Shown here: piece after piece, positions 36,362 through 44,955 of the stretch | How the letters are laid out: every line of letters begins with the position of its first letter | How positions within the stretch are numbered: position 1 is the first letter of the stretch | Assembly: GCA_003697085.1 (NCBI GenBank) | Contig: RFFU01000002.1 | Span: 18,983 to 82,982, forward strand | DNA length: 64,000 bases | Origin: Candidatus Hydrogenedentota bacterium | GTDB lineage: Bacteria; UBA8481; J006 | Direction of reading: 5' to 3' | Program-made: the position numbers and the translations under genes | Notes under the pieces: generated by a model | What the model was told of the DNA's origin: nothing | Databases searched by the model: none | What the model saw: the letters and a program-made list of their open reading frames with translations, nothing else

Positions 36362-37680
36362 GGGAAGTCGGACAGCATCTGGAGAAATCCTTTCGCGTTT
36401 GAGGAAACGATTCGAAGCGGCAGGGGGGATTCCGCGCGGGCCTCGTCGAGTGTCACGCCGTCGATGAAGACCTTCTCTTCGTTGAGAAGCACGTCGGGCA
36501 GGATCGCCGTGTAACCGGCGACGTCGTTTCTCTGGTGCAAGACGCGCGCGACGTCTTTCCAACCGAGAAGGCCGGTCACGGTTGTTTCTTTTCCGAAGGT
36601 CTCGTTCGGAACGGCGACAACCTTCGCCGAAACATCGGAACGGCGGGTGATTCGCCGTCCCAGGCGCTCGATCCACCGGAAGGGCGAACGGCCGGTCAAA
36701 ATGAGATATTTTCCTTTGGCCATGTCCGGAAAGGTGAGAGATTCGAATTCGTCGAGCATTCTGCGGACCATTCCGACCCCATTCTCCTCGACCGCCAGAT
36801 CGGCGTAGTATTCGGCTTCCGGGGGGTCTTTTTCGAGGATCGAGAACCATTCATCGGCCGCTTGCAGGAAGCCGCGCGGGAAGCGAAGGCCGAGTTGGAG
36901 AATCTCGTCCAATGCTTTGGCGGCGTTGCCTTTCGTCCAGCGTCCGACGCCGCCGGCGTGATAGGCTGTGAGCCCAACGGGAACGACGGCCAATGTCAGC
37001 ACTCCGGGGTGCCGCTCGAAGAGCGCTCCGGCCGTTTCAACGAGCACCGTTCCATCGTTGATTCCCGGGCAGAGAACGACTTGTGTGTGAAATTGTATTC
37101 CCTCAGCGAGGAGGTGGTCGAGGAGAGGAAGGATCTCAGCGCCGCGTTTCCGTCCAAGCAAACGAGCTCGAATCGCCGGATCCGTGGCGTGAACGCTGAC
37201 ATAGAGTGGAGAGAGGTGTTTGTCGACGATTCGGCAGATATCCTCTTCGCGGAGATTGGTCAAAGTGACGTAGTGGCCGAAGAGGAAGGAGTAACGATAA
37301 TCATCGTCGCGAAGGTCGAGGCCCGGGCGAAGCGCCTTGTCGTTGGGAGCCTGATCGACAAAACAGAACGGACAGCGATTGTTGCACTCCTTGATGGGAG
37401 GCAATTCGAGGAGGAGACCGTGGTCCTCGGTATGATCTTTTCTTCGAAACGTCGTCGCGATCCGAGCGTTTCCGCGCAAAAGGACCACTTCCGCCGTCTC
37501 CTCGGCGAGGTGATAGAGAACGTCGATACAATCGGAAAGAGGAAAGCCGTCGATGGAAAGGAGGCGGTCACCGGCACGGATTCCGGCATGTTCCGCCGCG
37601 GAGTCGTGACGCACGGAGAGAACCTTTACTCCGGGAGAGGTTTGCTGTTCGCGGCGGGATTGTCGGGAGAGTATTGTCAT
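36355..37680 (-). CDS. PDZ-radical SAM DUF512 protein
   Basis: The 441-residue product has an N-terminal PDZ-like domain (GVKVLSVRHDSAAEHAGIRAG...), then a radical-SAM 4Fe-4S motif C-N-N-R-C-P-F-C (Cx3Cx2C), the usual T-L-T-N and YVSVHATDP strands, and the C-terminal DUF512 region. Proteins of this family are widespread in Firmicutes, cyanobacteria and other anaerobes, often next to der/engA, and have no settled function. Here the gene stands alone between two plus-strand protease genes. Fusing a PDZ fold to a radical enzyme suggests it grips a protein C-terminus; that is inference. Confidence 0.88.
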   Translation of the reverse strand: MTILSRQSRREQQTSPGVKVLSVRHDSAAEHAGIRAGDRLLSIDGFPLSDCIDVLYHLAEETAEVVLLRGNARIATTFRRKDHTEDHGLLLELPPIKECNNRCPFCFVDQAPNDKALRPGLDLRDDDYRYSFLFGHYVTLTNLREEDICRIVDKHLSPLYVSVHATDPAIRARLLGRKRGAEILPLLDHLLAEGIQFHTQVVLCPGINDGTVLVETAGALFERHPGVLTLAVVPVGLTAYHAGGVGRWTKGNAAKALDEILQLGLRFPRGFLQAADEWFSILEKDPPEAEYYADLAVEENGVGMVRRMLDEFESLTFPDMAKGKYLILTGRSPFRWIERLGRRITRRSDVSAKVVAVPNETFGKETTVTGLLGWKDVARVLHQRNDVAGYTAILPDVLLNEEKVFIDGVTLDEARAESPLPLRIVSSNAKGFLQMLSDFPH

Positions 37681-37829
37681 TGTTCGGTGATTGTATCAGA
37701 GGGGAGCGCGAAAAGAAAAAGGAAGGACAGTTGAAGGAAAAAGAAGAGAGACGAACGGGTGTTCCTTTTGATATAATCGAGATTCAGGGAAGGGGGAAAT
37801 TCGCCGAGTCCGAGGGAGGTGTGAGCGAG

Positions 37830-38684
37830 ATGATGAATACGATCAAGACGACGTTCCTTATGGCCCTGATGATCGTTTTGCTCATTTTCGTGGGAAACGT
37901 CATCGGAGGCCGGGAAGGAGCGACGATTGCTTTCGGATTCGCGCTGATCTTCAATTTTCTTTCCTACTATTTTTCCGACCGGATCGTGCTCGCGGCCTAC
38001 GGGGCGCGCGAAGTAACGCGCGAGGAGATCCCTTGGCTCCACGACGCGGTGGGCGAATTGAGCCGCCGGGCGGGGATTCCAATGCCGCGGCTTTTCGTCA
38101 TTGATTCTCCGCAACCGAACGCCTTTGCCACGGGAAGGAATCCTTCTCACGCGGCGGTTGCCGTCAACCGGGGATTGCTGAATCTGATGAATCGCGAAGA
38201 AGTTGTCGGAGTTCTGGCTCACGAACTCTCGCATATTCTCCATCGGGACACCTTGATCTCGATGCTGGCCGCCGCTTTCGCCGGAGCAATTATGTATCTC
38301 GCCTCGATGGCTCGCTGGGCGATGTTCTTTTATGGAGGGAGAGATCGGGATCGCGGGGGAGGCGGTCTTCTGGAGATGTTGTTAGTGGCGATTTTGGCTC
38401 CGTTAGCGGCCCTTCTGATTCAGATGGCGATCTCACGTTCGCGGGAGTATGCCGCGGACGCGGGGGCCGCGCGATTGACGGAAAATCCGCTTTCCTTGGC
38501 CTCGGCGCTGGAGAAACTGGCGTATGCCGCCGACCGGATTCCGATGGAGGCGTCCCCGGCGACGGCGCATCTCTTCATCGTCAATCCGCTCTCCGGTGGA
38601 GGCGTCGCTTCGCTCTTCTCGACCCATCCGCCGATCGAGGAACGTATCCGGCGATTGCGTGAGATGGCGGGGGTCGTCGGATAA
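37830..38684 (+). CDS. htpX: HtpX-type membrane zinc protease
   Basis: The 284-residue M48B protease has two N-terminal helices, the motif H131-E-L-S-H135 (VLAHELSHIL), a second pair of helices and the third ligand in SREYAADAGAA. It degrades misfolded membrane proteins. The C-terminal FSTHPPIEERI is typical. ATG 37830 lies 10 bases after GAGGGAGG; an ATG at 37833 is equally possible. The longer frame from 37674 overlaps the opposite-strand gene and is not family-like. Confidence 0.95.
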   Translation: MMNTIKTTFLMALMIVLLIFVGNVIGGREGATIAFGFALIFNFLSYYFSDRIVLAAYGAREVTREEIPWLHDAVGELSRRAGIPMPRLFVIDSPQPNAFATGRNPSHAAVAVNRGLLNLMNREEVVGVLAHELSHILHRDTLISMLAAAFAGAIMYLASMARWAMFFYGGRDRDRGGGGLLEMLLVAILAPLAALLIQMAISRSREYAADAGAARLTENPLSLASALEKLAYAADRIPMEASPATAHLFIVNPLSGGGVASLFSTHPPIEERIRRLREMAGVVG

Positions 38685-38721
38685 GTCGGAAGAAAACTGG
38701 GATCGTCCCCCCCTCGGGGCT

Positions 38722-38745
38722 CTGCTCCGGGGGTCGGCGGAGCAG
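38722..38745. terminator. Hairpin between convergent genes
   Basis: CTGCTCC/GGAGCAG with a 10-base loop, flanked by a CCCC..GGGG arm, lies between htpX and the ClC gene. There is no T run, so terminator function in either direction is only possible. Confidence 0.35.
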
Positions 38746-38831
38746 GGGAAAGGACGTTTCGTCGGTCGCTGCCGGAACGAAAAGTAAAATGAAGAGAAAA
38801 GGCGAGCGCTGCGCCTTCATCCTCGCGGGCC

Positions 38832-40583
38832 TCAAAACTCTTCTTGCACGAGGAGTTCCTTTCGGTAGTGATCCATAATTGTGGATTTGGAAATGAGTCC
38901 GAGGAAACGGCCGTCCTGAGGGGAAACGACGGGGAGACTCCAAAGACGACTCCGGTCGAAGATATCGAAGACTTCCACGAGGTCGTCGTCGGGCGTGACG
39001 GTGGGAATATTCGTGTCCATGAGTTCCTCAACGAGGACGGTGTGGTAAAGTTCTGTTTCAAAGAGATATTCACGGATATCGTTCAGGCAGACGAGGCCGA
39101 GGAAACGGTGCGTCTGCGGGTCTTCGACGGGAAAATAGTTCCGCGATGTCCGCTTGACCCGTTCGATGAGATCGGCGAGAAACATTCTCGGATGGACCAT
39201 CTCGCAATCGGTCTCGAGGAGCTCCGGTATTCGAATTTCGTGGAGAATCTGCCGATCCGTGCGCGGACGCATCAATTCACGACGTTCGAGGAGTTCCTTG
39301 TGATAGAAGGAGACGGGCTCGAAGAGATGGCTGATGGAGAGGCTGACGGCGGCCACGAGCGTAACGGAGACGAGCAGATGATAACTGCCGGTGATTTCGG
39401 AGATGAGCAAGATGGCGGTGAGAGGGGCGTGGAGGACGCCCGTGAGAAGGCCGGCCATTCCAAGAAGCGGGTAATATCCATTGGTCGCCCAAGAGAGATT
39501 GGGAAAGAGGCGAAGAAGCGCGTCCTGGTAGGCGGCTCCGAGAAAGGCACCGAGAACGAGGCAGGGCGCGAAGAGGCCCCCGGTTCCTCCGCTTCCGATC
39601 GTCAAGGAGGAGGCGAAGAGTTTCACGAGGAAGAGGAGGAGCATGAAGAGAAAGAAGGAGGAGAATTCCCCGTGAAGGGTCCGGCGAAGGATGCCGTATC
39701 CATCGCCGAGGATTTGCGGAAACGCGAGACCGAAAAGGCCCACGAGGGTACCGGCGACGAAAGCGCGAAGCGTTCTCCGGGGGAGGTGATTTGAGAGAAA
39801 GGAGGCCGTGCCGCGGAGGGAACGGGAGAAGAGGACGGAGCCGAAGGCGGTCAAGACGGCGAGACCGCATCCGGCGAAGAGGTCGTGGAGAGGCACTCCG
39901 GTGATAAGACTTGAGAAAGGAACTCGATTTCCCTGAAAGAGCCGGCTGACGATGGTGCCCGTGACGGAAGCGATGGCGATGGGAACAAGGTAGGCGGAGT
40001 TCCATTCGCCGAGGATGACCTCGAGGCTGAAAAGCAGCCCGGCCATGGGGGCGTTGAAGATGGCCGCGATAGCGGCGGCGCCGCCGCCGGCGACGAGACA
40101 GATTCGTTCCCGGGTGCGAAGCCGAAAGAGGCGTCCGACCGCGGAGCTGAGAGCGGATCCGATCACAACCACGGGCGCTTCGGGGCCCGCCGACCCCCCG
40201 GTTCCAATCGTCAGGATACATCCGATCAGGCGCCCCAGGGCCGTCCTTCGCTTCAGGTACCCGTCCTTTTGTGTGATGGAATAAATGACCTCGGGCACGC
40301 CATGTCCGCTGCGATCTCTTAGGACGCGGGTCAGCAGGACAACGCTGACGGCCGCCCCCAGACCCGGGTAAAGGAAACGCAGAGACGATGAGGGAAGACG
40401 ATGGAGAAAATCCGCGAAGACCTCGAGACCGGTATTGAGCAGGAGGGCTGCGGTGGCGCCGGAGAGTCCCGCGAGAAGGGAAAGAACGGGAAGAGCGATA
40501 CGCTGATCGAGATCGACACGAAGTCGGCGGACGAACGGAGGGGGACTCATTGGGTCTGCATGCTTCTTAATCCGAGATGACAT
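38832..40583 (-). CDS. ClC-type chloride channel/transporter with CBS pair
   Basis: From ATG 40583 the protein has 583 residues. The first 430 form the ClC core: GSAGPEAPVVVIGSALSS supplies the selectivity and gating Glu (GPEAP in place of the usual GREGP), and GGTGGLFAPCLVLGAFLGA is the second anion-site loop (GxFxP). Two CBS domains fill the C-terminal 130 residues (HPRMFLADLIERV and TNIPTVTPDDDLVEVFDIF). These bind nucleotides and gate transport in relatives. Channel versus H+/Cl- exchanger cannot be told by eye. It lies 14 bases after an HTH-EIIA gene, so probably one operon. ATG 40550 is another start. Confidence 0.9.
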   Translation of the reverse strand: MSSRIKKHADPMSPPPFVRRLRVDLDQRIALPVLSLLAGLSGATAALLLNTGLEVFADFLHRLPSSSLRFLYPGLGAAVSVVLLTRVLRDRSGHGVPEVIYSITQKDGYLKRRTALGRLIGCILTIGTGGSAGPEAPVVVIGSALSSAVGRLFRLRTRERICLVAGGGAAAIAAIFNAPMAGLLFSLEVILGEWNSAYLVPIAIASVTGTIVSRLFQGNRVPFSSLITGVPLHDLFAGCGLAVLTAFGSVLFSRSLRGTASFLSNHLPRRTLRAFVAGTLVGLFGLAFPQILGDGYGILRRTLHGEFSSFFLFMLLLFLVKLFASSLTIGSGGTGGLFAPCLVLGAFLGAAYQDALLRLFPNLSWATNGYYPLLGMAGLLTGVLHAPLTAILLISEITGSYHLLVSVTLVAAVSLSISHLFEPVSFYHKELLERRELMRPRTDRQILHEIRIPELLETDCEMVHPRMFLADLIERVKRTSRNYFPVEDPQTHRFLGLVCLNDIREYLFETELYHTVLVEELMDTNIPTVTPDDDLVEVFDIFDRSRLWSLPVVSPQDGRFLGLISKSTIMDHYRKELLVQEEF

Positions 40584-40597
40584 CGGAGGCCGAATCT

Positions 40598-41290
40598 TCA
40601 ACGCGGTTGTTCGAAGGACGATTCGATCTGTTCCACGCGGGCCAGAATTTCCTTGGCCTCGGCTTGCTCCTTCAGAAGCCCGTAGAATTGTTCATCGTGA
40701 AAGAAATGGCTCAGACGCGCGAGAAAATGGAGATGAGATTTCATCGTTATACTGAAGAGGAAGAAGAGAACAAAAACGGGTTGGCCGTCTATCGCGCCGT
40801 AGTCGATCGGATGTTCCGGGAAGCCGACGGCGATGACACCCGGTTCAGGAATGTCCTGAACGGGATGGCGTGGATGGGGAATGGCGATTCCGCGTCCGAT
40901 TCCCGTTGAGGCGAGCCGCTCGCGCTGAATCAGAAGATCAAGAACGAAGGAACGTTGAATCGTGTCCGGAAGGGGAATGAGTTTCAAGCCGTTGGAGAGA
41001 ATGTCCTCACGGGAGTCACCGGGGATTCCGTAATGGATACCGCCTCGCCTTAAGAGCGACCCCAGAGGAACAGATTTGTAAGATCGGCTGTCTCCATTCT
41101 GCTGGTAATTCCGGTTCAAAAAGATGTTGTGATGCCAGCTCCACTTCAGCAATTTTTTTTGATCGAAGAGATATCGGCCGTCCTCGGCTTCCGAGGCGGG
41201 GATCTTACCCTCCCTGGCCCAGCGAAGGATTGTTTGCGGCGGGAGGTCGAGCATCTTGGCGGCATCATCGAGGGTCAGCACGTTTGTCAT
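40598..41290 (-). CDS. Excisionase-type HTH fused to PTS EIIA-Ntr domain
   Basis: The 230-residue protein has an N-terminal MerR/excisionase helix-turn-helix (VLTLDDAAKMLDLPPQTILR, then WAREGKIPASE) and a C-terminal PTS IIA type-2 domain (about 75-225). The phospho-accepting histidine is H139 in GIAIPHPR. Phosphorylation by HPr/NPr-like proteins would thus meet a DNA-binding domain in one chain. Such fusions occur in a few bacterial groups and are little studied. It starts behind GGAAAGGAG and has a perfect TATAAT upstream. The ClC gene follows directly, so it may sense nitrogen or energy state and control ion flux; this is inference. Confidence 0.87.
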   Translation of the reverse strand: MTNVLTLDDAAKMLDLPPQTILRWAREGKIPASEAEDGRYLFDQKKLLKWSWHHNIFLNRNYQQNGDSRSYKSVPLGSLLRRGGIHYGIPGDSREDILSNGLKLIPLPDTIQRSFVLDLLIQRERLASTGIGRGIAIPHPRHPVQDIPEPGVIAVGFPEHPIDYGAIDGQPVFVLFFLFSITMKSHLHFLARLSHFFHDEQFYGLLKEQAEAKEILARVEQIESSFEQPR

Positions 41291-41355
41291 CTCCTTTCCG
41301 AGGTAAAAAAAGGGGCGTCCCGTTTCGAAGGGAGGAAACGAAGACCATTGGAGAC

Positions 41356-41361
41356 ATTATA
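41356..41361 (-). promoter_or_regulatory. -10 box of the HTH-EIIA gene
   Basis: On the minus strand a perfect TATAAT (41361-41356) lies about 65 bases upstream of the gene, preceded by an A-tract. The -35 region (ATTTAT at 17 bases) is weak. Confidence 0.5.
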
Positions 41362-41422
41362 GTTTTTTTTTCTGAAAGATAAATAGTGACTGTAAATGGC
41401 TATTTGTTCCCTCATTCTTTTC

Positions 41423-41450
41423 TTGCCGAACGCCGGGTTTGTGATAGGCT
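41423..41450 (+). promoter_or_regulatory. Predicted promoter of the rpsF operon
   Basis: TTGCCG (41423-41428), 16 bases, TAGGCT (41445-41450), about 140 bases before rpsF. The leader between could hold an S6-type autoregulatory site, but I cannot see a clear fold. Confidence 0.45.
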
Positions 41451-41587
41451 CAATCCTCGAATTCCGGTTTTATGAAAAACCGCCGCTCCGTGAAAACGGG
41501 GCTCCTTCGTGAATGGGCTCTCCGAAGACGGCGTCGAACCTGTTGTTTCCGGAGAGTCGATGCGAAGAGATCCAAGGAGGTTGGCTT

Positions 41588-42166
41588 ATGGAAGAAGAGA
41601 ATGTGTCGGTGTCGGATGATCGGGATGGTGTAACGGGGGAGGAGAGGAAACCGCTTGCGGAATCGGCGGTTTCGGAAGATCGTTCCGAATCAGCGGTCGC
41701 ATTTGAGGAAGAAAAGAAGGGGACGGTTCCGGAAGAGCGGGAGGGGGAAGAGAACGCGGCCGAGAATTCGGATTCTTCCGCCGGAGATCCTTTGTTGCAG
41801 AAGGAAGAAGCGGCGGAAAAAAAGGAGACTCCGGAGAAAATCTCGCGGGTGGTTCCGACAGGTCCGGGACGCGACTATGAAACACTGGTCCTGCTTTCCT
41901 CCCGACTGGACACGGAGGCGGTCAAGAAGGTTGCGGATGAGATTCAAGCCTTTTTGGAATCGAACGGAGCCAACGCCGTGGTTCAGGATCATCGTCTCGG
42001 CCGTCGGCGGTTGGCCTATGAAATTGGGGATCACACGGAGGGGGTGTATGTAAACTTCACATATCGGGCGTTACCGCCCGTTTTGGGGCTTTTGGATCAT
42101 TTTCTGAAGATGCGGGAAGATGTTTTGAGATTCTTGACGACGCTGAAAAGCGGGGAGAAAAGATGA
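41588..42166 (+). CDS. rpsF: 30S ribosomal protein S6 with acidic N-terminal extension
   Basis: ATG 41588 follows AAGGAGG by seven bases, so the start is firm and the product is 192 residues. Residues from about 95 are ordinary S6: RDYETLVLLSSRLDTEAVKK, LGRRRLAYEIGDHTEGVYVN, then LRFLTT. The first 90 residues are extra, low in complexity and strongly acidic (Glu-rich, with EEEN, EEEKKG, EEREGEEN). S6 is usually 95-135 residues, with any tail at the C-terminus. The stop overlaps the ssb start. Ribosomal location is certain; the role of the extension is unknown. Confidence 0.93.
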   Translation: MEEENVSVSDDRDGVTGEERKPLAESAVSEDRSESAVAFEEEKKGTVPEEREGEENAAENSDSSAGDPLLQKEEAAEKKETPEKISRVVPTGPGRDYETLVLLSSRLDTEAVKKVADEIQAFLESNGANAVVQDHRLGRRRLAYEIGDHTEGVYVNFTYRALPPVLGLLDHFLKMREDVLRFLTTLKSGEKR

Positions 42167-42567
42167 TGAGCGATTTCAACAAAGTGATTTTGATGGGCCG
42201 ATTGACGCAGAAGCCGGAGTTGCGATACACGACCGGGGGTGATCCGGTAGCGACGCTGAATGTCGCCAGCAGTTATCAGTATCGATCGCGGGACGGGGAG
42301 GATCGAGAGGATACGTGTTTCGTGGATGTAGTGGTTTGGCGTCGGCAGGCGGAGACTTGCACGGAATACCTTGTGAAGGGGCAGCGTGTTCTGGTGGAGG
42401 GGCGATTGACGCTTCGCCGCTGGGAGACGGCTCAGGGCGAAAAACGGCGGACATATGAGATCCAGGCTTCGCGGGTAATCTTTCTTGAGAAGCCGCGTGG
42501 GGCCGCGGCGGAGGCGCCGCCCCCGGCGGAACTCGAGGAAGAGGAGGGCGAGGATGTTCCGTTTTAG
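42163..42567 (+). CDS. ssb: Single-stranded DNA-binding protein
   Basis: The 134-residue SSB has one OB fold ([47 protein letters not shown]) and a short linker to the acidic tip E-E-G-E-D-V-P-F that recruits partner proteins. The linker is shorter than in many bacteria. ATG 42163 overlaps the rpsF stop; ATG 42166 is equally possible. Position between rpsF and rpsR is the standard bacterial order. Confidence 0.96.
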   Translation: MMSDFNKVILMGRLTQKPELRYTTGGDPVATLNVASSYQYRSRDGEDREDTCFVDVVVWRRQAETCTEYLVKGQRVLVEGRLTLRRWETAQGEKRRTYEIQASRVIFLEKPRGAAAEAPPPAELEEEEGEDVPF

Positions 42568-42619
42568 AGAGGGGAGTCGAAAGGAAGAAAGCGAGGCGGA
42601 GGAAGAGAAACATGAGTGA
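42554..42619 (+). CDS. Possible 21-residue micro-ORF bridging ssb and rpsR
   Basis: ATG 42554 inside the ssb end follows a strong GAGGAAGAGGAGGG run; the frame ([10 protein letters not shown]...) ends at TGA inside the rpsR start (ATGAGTGA). It could couple the genes or be chance. Confidence 0.2.
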   Translation: MFRFREGSRKEESEAEEEKHE

Positions 42620-42953
42620 AGCATCCGACAACGAGAGGAAGAGTACCGCGCGCTCCGGGCGATCGTCCGGGCACATCCGCGGGTCGCGAACGCGCGTTCG
42701 AGGCGCGAACATTCGCCGGAAGAAGAAGACCTGTCCGTTTTGTCACGATCGGGTTTTGGGAGCGTTGGATTACAAGGCTGTCGATCGGCTGAAGCGTTTC
42801 CTTACGGATCGAGGGAAGATCGTGCCGCAACGTGTAGCCGGTACTTGCGCCAAGCACCAACGCCGGTTGACCGTTCTGATCAAACGGGCGAGGATGATGG
42901 CGTTGCTTCCGTACGTCGGTAGTTTTCAGCGCGAAGGGAGGGAGCGGTCGTGA
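42612..42953 (+). CDS. rpsR: 30S ribosomal protein S18
   Basis: This 113-residue protein has the S18 core [42 protein letters not shown] and [18 protein letters not shown] end. The four-Cys/His arrangement C-P-F-C-H with a later C-A-K-H suggests a zinc-binding (C+) form. A 35-residue Arg/Ser-rich N-terminal extension precedes the core. The GTG of rplI overlaps its stop. Confidence 0.95.
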   Translation: MSEASDNERKSTARSGRSSGHIRGSRTRVRGANIRRKKKTCPFCHDRVLGALDYKAVDRLKRFLTDRGKIVPQRVAGTCAKHQRRLTVLIKRARMMALLPYVGSFQREGRERS

Positions 42954-43402
42954 GGGTGATTTTGAAGGAGAGCGTGGAGAATCTCGGAGTTTTGGGAGAC
43001 GTCGTGGAGGTGCGGGACGGTTACGCCCGCAACTTTCTCCTTCCGAAGGCTTTGGCCGAACCGGCGACGCCGCAGGCTCTGGCGCTTTTGGAGCAGAGGC
43101 GAAAGAAGATCGAGCGGGAGCGGCGAAGTGTCCTTGAGGAAGCGCAAAAGTTGGCCCAGCGCCTTTCGGGGCAGGCAATCAACATCGAGGTCCGCGTCGG
43201 CGAGGAGGGGCAGATGTACGGCTCGGTGGGGGCCGGCGAGATCGTCTCCCGAATCGCCGAAGAATTGGGAGTGGAGATTGAGAAACGTCAAGTGCTTCTC
43301 CCGGAGCCGATTCGAGAGTTGGGCGTCCACGAGGTGGGAATCCGTTTGCATCCGGAAGTGACGGTGCAGGTCAAGTTCCTTGTCATGAAGGCGGCGAACT
43401 GA
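42950..43402 (+). CDS. rplI: 50S ribosomal protein L9
   Basis: This 150-residue protein has the N-terminal rRNA-binding domain ([31 protein letters not shown]), the long connecting helix and the C-terminal domain ([40 protein letters not shown]). Start is GTG overlapping the rpsR stop. Normal size and position before dnaB. Confidence 0.96.
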   Translation: MRVILKESVENLGVLGDVVEVRDGYARNFLLPKALAEPATPQALALLEQRRKKIERERRSVLEEAQKLAQRLSGQAINIEVRVGEEGQMYGSVGAGEIVSRIAEELGVEIEKRQVLLPEPIRELGVHEVGIRLHPEVTVQVKFLVMKAAN

Positions 43403-43452
43403 CGTAAACGCGGGGGAAGGCATCCGTTTCGGAAATCGGGAGCGCGGGGCGA

Positions 43453-43578
43453 ATGTGTCACGTTTCGTCGGGCAGGGCGGGAGGCAAGAGAGAAACGAGC
43501 ACCCGAGCGGGTAGGAAGAAAGAAGGGGGAGAGAGCGGGTTGAAGGCGGAAGCCGGAGGGAAAAAGTGTCGTGAGTGA
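43453..43578 (+). CDS. Possible 41-residue micro-ORF bridging rplI and dnaB
   Basis: The frame from ATG 43453 (MCHVSSGRAG...) is open to a TGA within the dnaB start (GTGAGTGA). The basic, Gly-rich product has no family resemblance. A weak GCGGGG site precedes it. Confidence 0.2.
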   Translation: MCHVSSGRAGGKRETSTRAGRKKEGGESGLKAEAGGKKCRE

Positions 43579-44929
43579 GATGATGTTGCCCCACGCCGAG
43601 GAGGCGGAACGCTCGATTCTCGGAGCAATCCTGATTGATCCCTCTATGGTGAACCTGGCGATCGACCTTGTCTCCCCCAACGATTTCTATCGCGAGGCGA
43701 ACAGGATCATCTTCGAGTCGATTCTGGAGTTGGCGGCGAAGGATGTAGCGGCGGACACGATCGCCGTTGCGGATCATCTCCAGAGCCGCGGTCAGTTGGA
43801 GCGCGTGGGCGGCTACGCGTATCTCGGCCAACTTGCCGCGGAAACCGCCACGGCCGCGAATATCGAGTCACACTGTCGGATCGTCGCGGAGAAATCGATC
43901 CTTCGCCGGCTTCTTCTGGCCACGGAGCGGATCCGGAAGGCCGTCCGGGAAGAGGGAAGTTCCGTCCAGGACGTTCTTGAAACGGCCGAGCACGAGATAT
44001 TTTCGGTGGCGACCGACCGGTCCCGCAAAGACCCTGTACCCGTTCGGGAAGAGATTCGCGGCGCCCTCACCCGTATCGTGGAACTTCAAAAGAGTCCTAC
44101 GCGGATGACGGGGGTGCCGAGCGGATATCCGGATCTCGACCGATTGACGAACGGCTTTCAACCTTCCGACCTGATCATTCTGGCCGGCCGGCCGTCGATG
44201 GGAAAGACCTCGCTGGCCGTAAACATCATCGAACACATTGCGCTGGAGGAGAAACGCCCTGTTTTCTTCTTCTCACTGGAGATGCCTGTTGAATCGGTTT
44301 TGCGGCGGCTTCTCGCCTCGCGGGCCCGCGTGGCGTACGAAAAGATTCTGTCCGGGGACCTTACGGAGGACGAGGTGAGCCGAATCGTGCGCGCGTCCAC
44401 TCCGTTCTGCTCGGCCGACATCTTCATCGATGACTCCTCCAGCCTCACCCCGCTCGAACTGCGGTCCCGTGCGCGGAGGTTGATCTCGCGCGTCGGCGAT
44501 CCCGGGTTGATCGTCGTGGATTATCTTCAACTGATGCACAGCGGCCGCCGTATCGACAATCGGGTTCAGGAGGTCACGGAGATTTCACGGATGCTCAAAT
44601 GCGTGGCGCGTGAGCTGCGGGCTCCCGTGTTGGCGCTTTCGCAACTCTCCCGCGCTCCCACACATCGTTCCGACCGACGTCCCCAACTCTCCGATCTGCG
44701 GGATTCGGGAGCGATCGAGCAGGACGCTGATCTCGTCGCGTTTATTCATCGGGAAGAATACTATGAAGCCGGAGAGGCGGAGCGCACGGGGGAAGCCGAG
44801 TTGTTGATCCGGAAACACCGCAACGGTCCCACCGGCACGGTGACACTCGTCTTCATCGGAGAACTGATGCGGTTCGAATCGGCGGCCATGGATATGGAGC
44901 CGGACGCCGAGACGTCCGTGTACGCCTGA
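43571..44929 (+). CDS. dnaB: Replicative DNA helicase DnaB
   Basis: The 452-residue helicase has the N-terminal DnaB domain (PHAEEAERSILGAILID) and the RecA-like C-terminal domain with Walker A GRPSMGKTS (about 206-214), the EMP motif FSLEMPVE, Walker B LIVVDYLQLM, and the arginine-finger region KHRNGPTGTV. It unwinds DNA at the fork and is probably loaded by the DnaC/DnaI-like protein at 13.3 kb. The start is GTG 43571. No intein interrupts Walker A, a common insertion site in this gene. Confidence 0.96.
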   Translation: MSEMMLPHAEEAERSILGAILIDPSMVNLAIDLVSPNDFYREANRIIFESILELAAKDVAADTIAVADHLQSRGQLERVGGYAYLGQLAAETATAANIESHCRIVAEKSILRRLLLATERIRKAVREEGSSVQDVLETAEHEIFSVATDRSRKDPVPVREEIRGALTRIVELQKSPTRMTGVPSGYPDLDRLTNGFQPSDLIILAGRPSMGKTSLAVNIIEHIALEEKRPVFFFSLEMPVESVLRRLLASRARVAYEKILSGDLTEDEVSRIVRASTPFCSADIFIDDSSSLTPLELRSRARRLISRVGDPGLIVVDYLQLMHSGRRIDNRVQEVTEISRMLKCVARELRAPVLALSQLSRAPTHRSDRRPQLSDLRDSGAIEQDADLVAFIHREEYYEAGEAERTGEAELLIRKHRNGPTGTVTLVFIGELMRFESAAMDMEPDAETSVYA

Positions 44930-44955
44930 GGACCGAGCCGGAAGCCCGGGAGACG

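Noticed and set aside
38844..39794. 316-codon frame antisense to the ClC gene
   Set aside because: Glu/Gly-rich shadow of a well-supported membrane protein.
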